This document shows, piece by piece, positions 50,133 to 57,962 of a DNA stretch of 64,000 bases. Origin of the DNA: an uncultured Clostridia bacterium (lineage in GTDB: Bacteria > Bacillota > Clostridia > Christensenellales > CAG-138). A program made the translations under genes and the position numbers. How positions within the stretch are numbered: position 1 is the first letter of the stretch; every line of letters begins with the position of its first letter. The stretch spans positions 50,592 through 114,591 of the forward strand of contig CAMVMM010000007.1 of NCBI GenBank assembly GCA_947168565.1. The letters are read 5' to 3'. Under the pieces are notes generated by a model. That model had not been told where the DNA came from. It saw only the letters and a list, made by a program, of their open reading frames with translations, and did not search any database.

Positions 50133-51347
50133 ATGAAACGCAGCTTAGTGATGGACGTCGGCTCAAGCAAGGTTTCCTTTCTGGACTCCTCCGCCTCCGC
50201 CGGCGCGCTGATAATAAACAGCTTCAGGACATGCCCCTATTCGGGATATTCCCTTGGAAGATCGCCCGACGCGCCATCGTTTTCCGATGCCGTTGACGAG
50301 CTGCTTTCGCAGGGCGTTTCCGCGTTCGATCTGCGCACGCACGGCATCACCGTGGGAGTTCCCGCCCCCTTTATCACCACGGCGGTCACCACCCGCTATG
50401 CGGACACGCCCTCCGGCAGGGTGCGCGATGCGGACCTTGAGCTTTTGCTCGATCGCGGCGAAAATATAGAGCCGCCCTCGGGCTTCGTGCTTATGCACAC
50501 CACGCCCTTTGACTATGCGGTGAACGGCATTCCCTGCGGCGGCTCACCCGTTGGGCTCAAATCCAAAAGGCTGACCGCCAAATTCTGCCACGCCTTTGTA
50601 AGCGAACGCTTCCATGCGCTTGTGAGCGACGCGGTGGAATCCTGCGGCGCGCACGTCAGCAGCTTCATCTCCCTGCCGATGGCATGCGCCTCCTTCACCA
50701 TCCCCTTCAACGCAAGGATGGGCGGCGCCGTGCTGGTGGACTGCGGCGGCACGCACTGCGATGTTTCCGCGATAAGGAGCAACGCCGTGCTTTCCACCGA
50801 ATCCTTCGGTATAGGCGGCATACATTTTGCAAAGGATATTGCCTACGGCTTCGAGCTTCCGCTCGATACCGCCGAGGAGCTAAAGCGTGGATACCGCTTC
50901 GCGTCCGGCGGCGCAGGGCCCGATGAGCCCGTTCGCCCTGCCGGCGATCCAAGCCTTGTGTTTGATGCGGCCGAACTTGCGTTCATAGTCGAATCCCGCG
51001 CCGAGGAATTTGCGGACAGGCTCTCCGGCGCACTCACCTCTGTGGAGAAGCTGCTTCCCGCAGGCTCCCCCGTGTATCTCGTCGGCGGCGGGCTTTGCGG
51101 AATGCGCGGCTTGGCGGACTATCTATCCGAAAAAACCGGCAGAAGCATCATTATAAATGCTCCGAAGGCCGGCAAGCTGAACGGGCTCAGGCATATTCCC
51201 CCGCTCTCCATAGCTCATTTCATGCTGTACGACGGCGGAATGCCGCTTGAAGCATCCTCCGGCCTTGATTCCGCCGCAGGAAGGCTTTTAGGCAGTGTGA
51301 AGGGGCTTTTCACCCCGGGCCTGTTTGCCCGCAGGAATAAAAGCTAA
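50133..51347 (+). CDS. ftsA: Divergent FtsA-like actin-family protein
   Basis: 404 residues directly before ftsZ. Actin motifs: VMDVGSSKVSFL, AVLVDCGGTHCDVSAI, GIGGIHFAKDIAYGFELPLD with the SHS2-like TAEELKRGYRF, and VYLVGGGLCGMRGLADYLSE. The C-terminus LLGSVKGLFTPGLFARRNK could form the amphipathic helix that ties FtsA to the membrane. Overall identity to typical FtsA looks low; the call rests on fold motifs plus position. It would anchor FtsZ filaments. Confidence 0.75.
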   Translation: MKRSLVMDVGSSKVSFLDSSASAGALIINSFRTCPYSGYSLGRSPDAPSFSDAVDELLSQGVSAFDLRTHGITVGVPAPFITTAVTTRYADTPSGRVRDADLELLLDRGENIEPPSGFVLMHTTPFDYAVNGIPCGGSPVGLKSKRLTAKFCHAFVSERFHALVSDAVESCGAHVSSFISLPMACASFTIPFNARMGGAVLVDCGGTHCDVSAIRSNAVLSTESFGIGGIHFAKDIAYGFELPLDTAEELKRGYRFASGGAGPDEPVRPAGDPSLVFDAAELAFIVESRAEEFADRLSGALTSVEKLLPAGSPVYLVGGGLCGMRGLADYLSEKTGRSIIINAPKAGKLNGLRHIPPLSIAHFMLYDGGMPLEASSGLDSAAGRLLGSVKGLFTPGLFARRNKS

Positions 51348-51386
51348 ATAATCAAAATTTTTATACTCAAAGGAGGTATTTTACCT

Positions 51387-52811
<1,425 letters not shown>

Positions 52812-52826
52812 GCAATTATGCTTCTG

Positions 52827-52855
52827 CGGAGCGGCGCTGCCGCTCCGTTTTGTTT
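52827..52855 (+). terminator. Terminator of the division cluster
   Basis: CGGAGCGGC, loop GCT, GCCGCTCCG, then TTTTGTTT. It begins 15 bases after the ftsZ stop. Confidence 0.85.
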
Positions 52856-52896
52856 GACCGGAGCAGGCGCTCCGAAAAACGAAAAAAGTAACCGAT

Positions 52897-53601
52897 ATGC
52901 CCGAATTCATTCATGAAAACCAATCCATATTCTATGAGCTTGTGAACCCAGGCAGATTTGACTCCCGCACGCCCATACTCATGCTTCACGGCAACGGTGA
53001 GGACATGGAGATTTTTGAAAACGTGCTGCTCCCCCTTATCGGCATGAAAAGCTTCGTGCTTATGGACTCAAGGCTCCAGGGCAGGTCGCGCCCGCTCGAG
53101 GGCGGCAGCCTCAGCTTGAGCTACGAGGCGATCGCTTCCGACGCTTTGGCGCTGATGGAGCACCTCGGCATTCCCGAATATGACGTTGTTGGCTATTCGG
53201 ACGGCGGGATCGCGGCGCTTATGATGGCGATGCGCTCGATGAGGATCCGCAAGGTGATGACGATAGGCGCGAATACCGATCCTATCGGGCTCACGCCCAA
53301 GGCAAGGCGCATTATGACGGCGGCGCTTAAATCGGCGCTCGCGGAGGGCGACGGGCTTGCGGCGGAGCTCAACCGCCTTATGCTTGAGGAGCCGCATATC
53401 ACCGACTCTCAGCTTGCCTCGATAATCTGCGAGGTCACGGTGGTTATCGGCAGCCGCGACAGCTTCATTTCAAGGCATCATTCCGAGCATATCGCAAATA
53501 TCATCCCCCGCGCTTCGCATATCGTTATGGACGGAGCGGGGCACGGCATACCCGAGACCCATGCCGCCGAGCTTGCGGAGCTGATACGGAATATTCTGTA
53601 A
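52897..53601 (+). CDS. Alpha/beta hydrolase
   Basis: 234 residues. Oxyanion-hole segment LMLHGNGED, nucleophile serine in GYSDGGIAAL (about residue 101), acid in VIGSRDSF and histidine in DGAGHGIPET complete the triad. Esterase- or lipase-like activity on an unknown substrate; cytoplasmic, no signal. It stands alone after the division cluster. Confidence 0.82.
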   Translation: MPEFIHENQSIFYELVNPGRFDSRTPILMLHGNGEDMEIFENVLLPLIGMKSFVLMDSRLQGRSRPLEGGSLSLSYEAIASDALALMEHLGIPEYDVVGYSDGGIAALMMAMRSMRIRKVMTIGANTDPIGLTPKARRIMTAALKSALAEGDGLAAELNRLMLEEPHITDSQLASIICEVTVVIGSRDSFISRHHSEHIANIIPRASHIVMDGAGHGIPETHAAELAELIRNIL

Positions 53602-53617
53602 CACACGCTCCCCCGCT

Positions 53618-53664
53618 CTCAATGTTTTAGATGTACGATAGTATAAGGATGGTATAACAAACGA
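53618..53664. repeat. Interspersed intergenic repeat, copy 3 (partial)
   Basis: Carries CGCTCTCAATGTTTTAGATG and TACGATAGTATAAGG, matching 13421-13455 closely and the reverse complement of 60781-60815. Confidence 0.65.
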
Positions 53665-53674
53665 ACGGCAAAGC

Positions 53675-53705
53675 AAGCGGCGCGCCTTTTGGAGGTGCGC
53701 CGCTT
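53675..53705. terminator. Hairpin between convergent genes
   Basis: AAGCGGCGC, 13-base loop, GCGCCGCTT. Placed between the convergent hydrolase and dehydrogenase genes; could end both. Confidence 0.5.
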
Positions 53706-53794
53706 TGGTTCCTTCCCTGATTCAGCTTTGCCCTGCTTGATTTCGTAAATTCAGCGTTATTTTTGTATTACTCTTTGCTTCTTTTAGGGTGTGT

Positions 53795-54751
53795 TCACAG
53801 CCTGTTTTCCATCACCCTGTACCCCGTTTGCGCGTCCACAAGGTTGCCTATTTCCCCGCCGCTCACATAGGCGTGCAGGTTTCTTGCGGCTATGGAGATG
53901 ATGCGGTCATGCGTGTGCCTCAGGTGATAGAAGCCGGAAATATGGGGCGTAACGAGGCAGTTTTCGCATTTCCAGAGCGGATGTTCGGCGGGAAGCGGCT
54001 CCGGATCGGTCACGTCCACGCCCGCCATGATATGCCCCTCGTTCAGCACCCTCACAAGCGCGTCCGTATCTATGGCGCTGCCCCTGCCCACGTTCAGCAG
54101 GATCGCGCCCCGCTTCATTTCGCGCAGACGGCTTTCGTTCATAAGCCCCGCGCTCTGTGCGGATTGCGGCAGCGCAAGCGCCACCACGTCCGCCGTGCCG
54201 AGCAGCGCATCCAGCATATCGAGCGTATGCAGCTCGTCTATATAATCCGGCTTATCATGGATGCTGCGGCGTATGCCGATGCAGTACGCGCCAAGCGCCT
54301 TGCACTTTTTGGCAAACTCGCCGCCGATGTCGCCAAGGCCGACCACCAGCACGCGCGCGCCCTCCACGCTTGTGACCTTGCCCTCATCGCGCCAGAGCGA
54401 GGCGGCCTGATTATCCCTGTAAAGATGGAGCTTTTTCATCAGCATCAGCATATTGCCGAGCATGTGCTCGCTTATCGCAAGCCCGTAGGCGCCGCTGGCG
54501 TTTGCAAGCAGCACCCCCTCCGGCACCCTGCCGCGATAGTTGTCCGAGCCTGCCATGCCGAGCTGCACAAAGCGCAGCTTTTCGCACTCCGCGAACCTGT
54601 TCACCGGAAGATTGCCGATTATCACCTCGGCATCCCGAATGCGTTCGGTTGAATAATCCCCCTCCGCAAAATAGAATTCCCCATCTGGGCAGGCGGCGGT
54701 CAGCAGCTCCCTGTGCTTTCTGTCGGTCGGCAGCGCCACAAGTATTTTCAT
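53795..54751 (-). CDS. D-isomer-specific 2-hydroxyacid dehydrogenase
   Basis: 318 residues. NAD-binding fold with VLVVGLGDIGGEFAKKCKAL, then ALPQSAQSAGLMNESRLREM, the catalytic Arg in LLNVGRGSAIDTDAL, Glu in GVDVTDPEPLPAEHPLW and His in VTPHISGFYH. Reduces a 2-ketoacid or oxidises a D-2-hydroxyacid; substrate unknown. The start MKILVALPTD at 54751 is set by family and the AAAGG site; longer frames run into noncoding DNA. Confidence 0.9.
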   Translation of the reverse strand: MKILVALPTDRKHRELLTAACPDGEFYFAEGDYSTERIRDAEVIIGNLPVNRFAECEKLRFVQLGMAGSDNYRGRVPEGVLLANASGAYGLAISEHMLGNMLMLMKKLHLYRDNQAASLWRDEGKVTSVEGARVLVVGLGDIGGEFAKKCKALGAYCIGIRRSIHDKPDYIDELHTLDMLDALLGTADVVALALPQSAQSAGLMNESRLREMKRGAILLNVGRGSAIDTDALVRVLNEGHIMAGVDVTDPEPLPAEHPLWKCENCLVTPHISGFYHLRHTHDRIISIAARNLHAYVSGGEIGNLVDAQTGYRVMENRL

Positions 54752-54800
54752 AAAACCTTTCGCTCCTTTCACAGCGCTTAACGATGATTGTATCGGTAAT

Positions 54801-54828
54801 ATTTTACCGCAAATCATTGGATTGTCAA
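54801..54828 (-). promoter_or_regulatory. Promoter of the dehydrogenase gene
   Basis: On the minus strand TTGACA, 16 bases, TAAAAT. The 52-bp repeat element ends 4 bases upstream of the -35 box. Confidence 0.65.
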
Positions 54829-54831
54829 CTA

Positions 54832-54883
54832 TTGATGTGCCTATAAAAGCTTGAATATTTCGGTAGTATGTATGGCACATCAA
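54832..54883. repeat. 52-bp inverted-repeat element, copy B
   Basis: Perfect 10-bp ends TTGATGTGCC/GGCACATCAA around CTTGAATATTTCGGTAGTAT and GTATG. Aligns gap-free to 36312-36363. The remainder of this 405-base gap (54884-55156) has no supported gene, only the promoter and hairpin listed next. Confidence 0.7.
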
Positions 54884-55001
54884 CAGTTCAGATTTTATGC
54901 CATTTCGCTCGCAGCCAAGGCGGCAGCCGCGAAATATGGCTGATATTGCTCCAAAAACCGCGCGCTTTTTCATTCGCTTTGGATATATTTCATCGTGGGG
55001 G

Positions 55002-55030
55002 TTGAAAAATGCCGAAAATAGTGATAAAAT
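55002..55030 (+). promoter_or_regulatory. Promoter of the YitT-family gene
   Basis: TTGAAA, 17 bases, TAAAAT, 127 bases before the start codon. Confidence 0.6.
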
Positions 55031-55056
55031 TGCCGCCGTAGCCGCGTGGAACGCCC

Positions 55057-55086
55057 AAAAAGCCTGTATGCTGTCGGGCTTTTTTC
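55057..55086 (+). terminator. Early terminator-like hairpin in the yitT leader
   Basis: AAAAAGCCTG, loop, CGGGCTTTTTT. It lies about 20 bases after the predicted transcription start and 71 before the gene, so it may act as an attenuator. Confidence 0.55.
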
Positions 55087-55156
55087 TTTGCTTTTCGGCG
55101 TTGGATACGGCAAAAGGTTCGCGCGGAAAGAATCAAGAGATAAGGAGTAAAACAAA

Positions 55157-56071
55157 ATGTCCAACAAACCCAAAAAGAGCGTCATTCCCGATATCAAGCA
55201 GCTTATCGGCAAATTCAACCGCAAGGCCTTTGCGATCGACGTGCTGTACGACATCGTCGGCTGCTTTCTGTACGGGCTTGGCATTATTAACTTTGCTCAG
55301 GCCTCCAATTTCGCGCCGGGCGGCGTTTCGGGTCTTGCGCTTATCATAAACCATCTCACCGGCTTCCCCGTCGGCGTGGCAACGGTTATCATAAATGTGC
55401 CCATCATACTGATCTGCTACAAATTCCTGGGGCTTGAATTCTTCCTGCGCTCGGTGAAAACCATACTCTTTTCCGCATTGATAGTGGATACCCTCATGCC
55501 GCTGCTGCCGCTCTATCAGGGCAACCCCATGCTTGCGGCCATCTTCGGCGGCATCCTTGCCGGCGCGGGCCTTGCCTGCATCTATATGCGCGATTCCTCC
55601 ACGGGCGGCTCGGATTTCGTGATCCTCGCCGTGCGCAAAAAGAATCCGCAGCTTTCCATAGGCGTTATCTCCCTTGCGGTGGACGGCATAATCATCCTCG
55701 TTGGCGCTTTCGTTTACAATTCCTTCGACGCGGCGCTCTACGGCCTTATTATGACCATCACGTACAGCCTTATCATCGATAAGATAATGTACGGCAATGA
55801 CTCCAGAAAGCTGCTCACCATCATCACCACGAATGGCCAGGGCATAAGCGACCGCATCCTGCAGGATATCGACCGCGGCGTGACCATGATCAACGGCAGG
55901 GGCGCGTATACCGGCGCGGAAAAGAACGTGCTGCTCTGCGCCTGCAACAAAACCGAGGTTTTCAAAATAAAGCGCATTGCGCACGATGTGGACGATAAAT
56001 CCTTCGTTATGGTAAGCTCCATCGACGCCGCCTACGGCCTCGGTTTCAAAAGCCCGACTTCGGATGATTGA
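55157..56071 (+). CDS. YitT-family membrane protein (DUF2179 C-terminal domain)
   Basis: 304 residues. Five or six membrane helices in residues 30-210, with FAPGGVSGLALIINHLTGFP and MRDSSTGGSDFVILAVRKKN typical of YitT proteins. A C-terminal soluble DUF2179-type domain follows (LTIITTNGQGISDRILQDID, TMINGRGAYTGAEKNVLLCA). Role not established for the family; transport is suspected. TAAGGAG precedes the ATG. Confidence 0.88.
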   Translation: MSNKPKKSVIPDIKQLIGKFNRKAFAIDVLYDIVGCFLYGLGIINFAQASNFAPGGVSGLALIINHLTGFPVGVATVIINVPIILICYKFLGLEFFLRSVKTILFSALIVDTLMPLLPLYQGNPMLAAIFGGILAGAGLACIYMRDSSTGGSDFVILAVRKKNPQLSIGVISLAVDGIIILVGAFVYNSFDAALYGLIMTITYSLIIDKIMYGNDSRKLLTIITTNGQGISDRILQDIDRGVTMINGRGAYTGAEKNVLLCACNKTEVFKIKRIAHDVDDKSFVMVSSIDAAYGLGFKSPTSDD

Positions 56072-56126
56072 TCCGGCAGTGCTGCAATAGCGCGAAGTAA
56101 TTAAGCATATTTGAGCATAATTTAAG

Positions 56127-56161
56127 CCTTGTGCCGGCGGAATGTCGGTACAAGGATTTTT
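56127..56161 (+). terminator. Terminator of the YitT-family gene
   Basis: CCTTGTGCCG, 9-base loop, CGGTACAAGG, then ATTTTT. Confidence 0.7.
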
Positions 56162-56328
56162 CAAACCCTTTGCGGTGTTGTCGTATGAATAAAAAGGCTT
56201 TGCAGATAACCAGGTGAATAAGCCGGCCTCTGCTCGTTGAGAAGGCTGACGTAATCGTCGGTCTCCCAATCACGCCCCTTTCTCCTGCTCGGCTCTCGAC
56301 CCTGCAAAATGCCGCAGAACTCGGTGCA

Positions 56329-56502
56329 TCACTTAGCCGCGATCTGTGCCTTAAGTGCTTCCTGAAGCACCTGAGAGAAGTTGATCCCGCGCTCCAGGGC
56401 GGCGGCATTGAGCCACGCAGGGAGAGTCACGGTGCGGTTGACGGACTTGTTTATCGCGGTGCTTGTGATGCTGCTTGCGCAGGTATTCACGGGCGGCTTC
56501 AC
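56329..56502 (-). pseudogene. HicB-type antitoxin remnant (C-terminal ribbon-helix-helix part)
   Basis: The minus frame gives NKSVNRTVTLPAWLNAAALE followed by RGINFSQVLQEALKAQIAAK and a stop, a clear match in pattern to the DNA-binding C-terminus of HicB antitoxins. The larger N-terminal HicB domain is missing: a stop lies just upstream of a GTG at 56502, and no HicA toxin frame is found. Upstream and downstream DNA (56160-56328, 56503-56680) contains short open stretches of protein-like sequence, such as GRDWETDDYVSLLNEQRP in the same frame after the stop, but nothing complete. Likely a decayed toxin-antitoxin locus in the 648-base gap. Confidence 0.6.
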
Positions 56503-56680
56503 GCTCTATATAAGCCGCCTTGAGCTTGCACTTGTGGCAGCTTTGCCGTTATCTTTTCGGCAAATAGTCTACACAACACTCTGCACAGAATAGCTTTTTT
56601 AAGCACTTTTCAGAATTGTGCTGAAAATCTGGGGAGCGGCACGAGCATGAAACAAGCTTAAAAAAGGCGAAAAAGAGTAC

Positions 56681-56717
56681 AAAAAAGCCCGAAAAACATT
56701 AAGTTTTCGGGCTTTTT
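56681..56717 (-). terminator. Terminator of the tRNA-Ser pair
   Basis: On the minus strand AAAAAGCCCGAAAAC, loop TTAAT, GTTTTTCGGGCTTTTTT, immediately after the second tRNA. Confidence 0.85.
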
Positions 56718-56719
56718 GG

Positions 56720-56809
56720 CGGAGAAGGAGGGATTTGAACCCTCGCGCCCCTTCGCAGAGCCTACTCCCTTAGCAGGGGAGCCCCTTACAGCCACTTGGG
56801 TACTTCTCC
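56720..56809 (-). tRNA. tRNA-Ser (anticodon GCT)
   Basis: Minus strand begins GGAGAAGTACCCAAGTGG; acceptor GGAGAAG pairs with CTTCTCC; anticodon loop CTGCTAA gives GCT; a long variable arm (GTAGGCTCTGCGAAGGGGC region) marks the class II serine type; T-arm GGTTCAAATCC. The CCA end is not encoded. Reads AGC/AGU codons. Confidence 0.95.
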
Positions 56810-56818
56810 ATATTATGG

Positions 56819-56904
56819 CGGAGAGAGAGGGATTCGAACCCCCGGTGCCTTGCGGCATCACCGGTTTTCAAGACCGGCTCCTTAAACCACTCGGACATCT
56901 CTCC
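56819..56904 (-). tRNA. tRNA-Ser (anticodon TGA)
   Basis: Minus strand begins GGAGAGATGTCCGAGTGG; anticodon loop CTTGAAA gives TGA; long variable arm (TGATGCCGCAAGGCACC) and T-arm GGTTCGAATCC. Encoded 9 bases before the other serine tRNA, so they are co-transcribed. The 436-base gap from here to feoA shows no gene before the promoter at 57226. Confidence 0.95.
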
Positions 56905-57225
56905 CTATGTAGTGCAACAGTGCCATTATAGCAGGCGGAAGCGGCGTTGTCAAGCCGAAAAAACGAAAAAATGATATACAATGCGTTCCCATCCCCTGCA
57001 ACCGTTCGCTTCACGTCTTTTTTAAGCCCAAAAGCCCGTTCGACTGCCGCGCCGCGCTCCGTTCAGCCCATGCGCCCGCGCCAAACCGCTCCCGCTTCGT
57101 TTACCCCTCGCCCGCGCACTGCTTTTTGCCAGCGCTGTATCGCGCCGCGCTCCTTTCGCCTTGCTGCTGCGTTTCACCCCGATCCCCCCGCAAAATCCTT
57201 TGCGTAAATATATTTATTCTTGCTG

Positions 57226-57254
57226 TTGACAATTTACGAAACTTGCAGTATTAT
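57226..57254 (+). promoter_or_regulatory. Promoter of the feo operon
   Basis: TTGACA, exactly 17 bases, TATTAT. Confidence 0.75.
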
Positions 57255-57259
57255 AGCAT

Positions 57260-57282
57260 TGGTTAGCAAGCACTAACTTGGT
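57260..57282. promoter_or_regulatory. Candidate DtxR/IdeR-type operator 1
   Basis: TTGGTTAGCAAGCACTAACT, core GTTAG-N6-CTAAC, 6 bases after the -10 box. Similar in form to the DtxR consensus TTAGGTTAGCCTAACCTAA. Confidence 0.6.
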
Positions 57283-57340
57283 TTGCCATGGGCAATCGGT
57301 TTTGCTCTCTTCAGAACTGCTGAAAGGAAGTGTTTTTTTG

Positions 57341-57550
57341 ATGCCCCTTACTCTTGCGCCGGTTGGCGAAGCAAGTATCATAAAGCGTATCGGCGGTAGC
57401 GCCGAGGTCAAAAAGCATCTCAGCGATCTGGGCTTCGTGCCCGGCGGTGAGGTGAAAGTTATTTCCACGCTTGGCGGAAACGTTATCGTCAGCGTTAAGG
57501 AATCCAGAATAGCCATCAGCCGCGAGATGGCGCTCAAGATAATGGTTTGA
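57341..57550 (+). CDS. feoA: FeoA-domain protein 1
   Basis: 69 residues, one SH3-like FeoA domain: MPLTLAPVGEASIIKRIGG, KKHLSDLGFVPGGEVKVIS and GNVIVSVKESRIAISREMAL. FeoA proteins assist FeoB in ferrous iron uptake from the cytoplasmic side. The ATG at 57341 follows AAAGGAAG; an earlier in-frame start at 57278 lies inside the operator. Confidence 0.9.
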   Translation: MPLTLAPVGEASIIKRIGGSAEVKKHLSDLGFVPGGEVKVISTLGGNVIVSVKESRIAISREMALKIMV

Positions 57551-57622
57551 GCGATTTGATGGCTGCGGCTTTCGTTTAAACCTTTAGGCTTTGTTTATTT
57601 TTCCACCATAGGAGGTGTTTTA

Positions 57623-57844
57623 ATGAAAACTCTGAAGCAGACCCCCATAGGTCAGACCGTTCGCGTTGTGAAGCTTCACGGCGAGGGTGCTGTTAAGCGC
57701 AGGATCATGGATATGGGCATCACAAAGGGCGTTGAGGTGTACGTTCGCAAGGTTGCACCGCTTGGCGATCCTATCGAGGTAAACGTTCGCGGCTACGAGC
57801 TGTCCATCCGCAAGGCGGACGCGGACATGGTCGAGGTCGAATAA
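57623..57844 (+). CDS. feoA: FeoA-domain protein 2
   Basis: 73 residues, a second FeoA domain: MKTLKQTPIGQTVRVVKLHG, VKRRIMDMGITKGVEVYVRK and DPIEVNVRGYELSIRKADAD. Distinct from the first copy, so the pair may have different roles or form a heteromer with FeoB. AGGAGG precedes the ATG. Confidence 0.92.
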   Translation: MKTLKQTPIGQTVRVVKLHGEGAVKRRIMDMGITKGVEVYVRKVAPLGDPIEVNVRGYELSIRKADADMVEVE

Positions 57845-57901
57845 GCTATTTTCGCTTTCGTTATCATTCGGCGCGGTTGATCCGCTTTTTTTACGAAAAG
57901 T

Positions 57902-57921
57902 GCGTTAGTCTACGCTAACCG
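57902..57921. promoter_or_regulatory. Candidate DtxR/IdeR-type operator 2
   Basis: GCGTTAGTCTACGCTAACCG, the same core GTTAG-N6-CTAAC as operator 1, between feoA2 and feoB. It follows a weak GCGG/CCGC hairpin with a T run (57870-57893). Confidence 0.5.
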
Positions 57922-57962
57922 ATTTACCGCCGATCCAGCGTATACATCAACAGGAGAAAACT

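Noticed and set aside
54897-55349. 150-residue plus-strand open frame before the YitT gene
   Set aside because: It spans the promoter and hairpin and overlaps yitT in another frame; composition is not protein-like.
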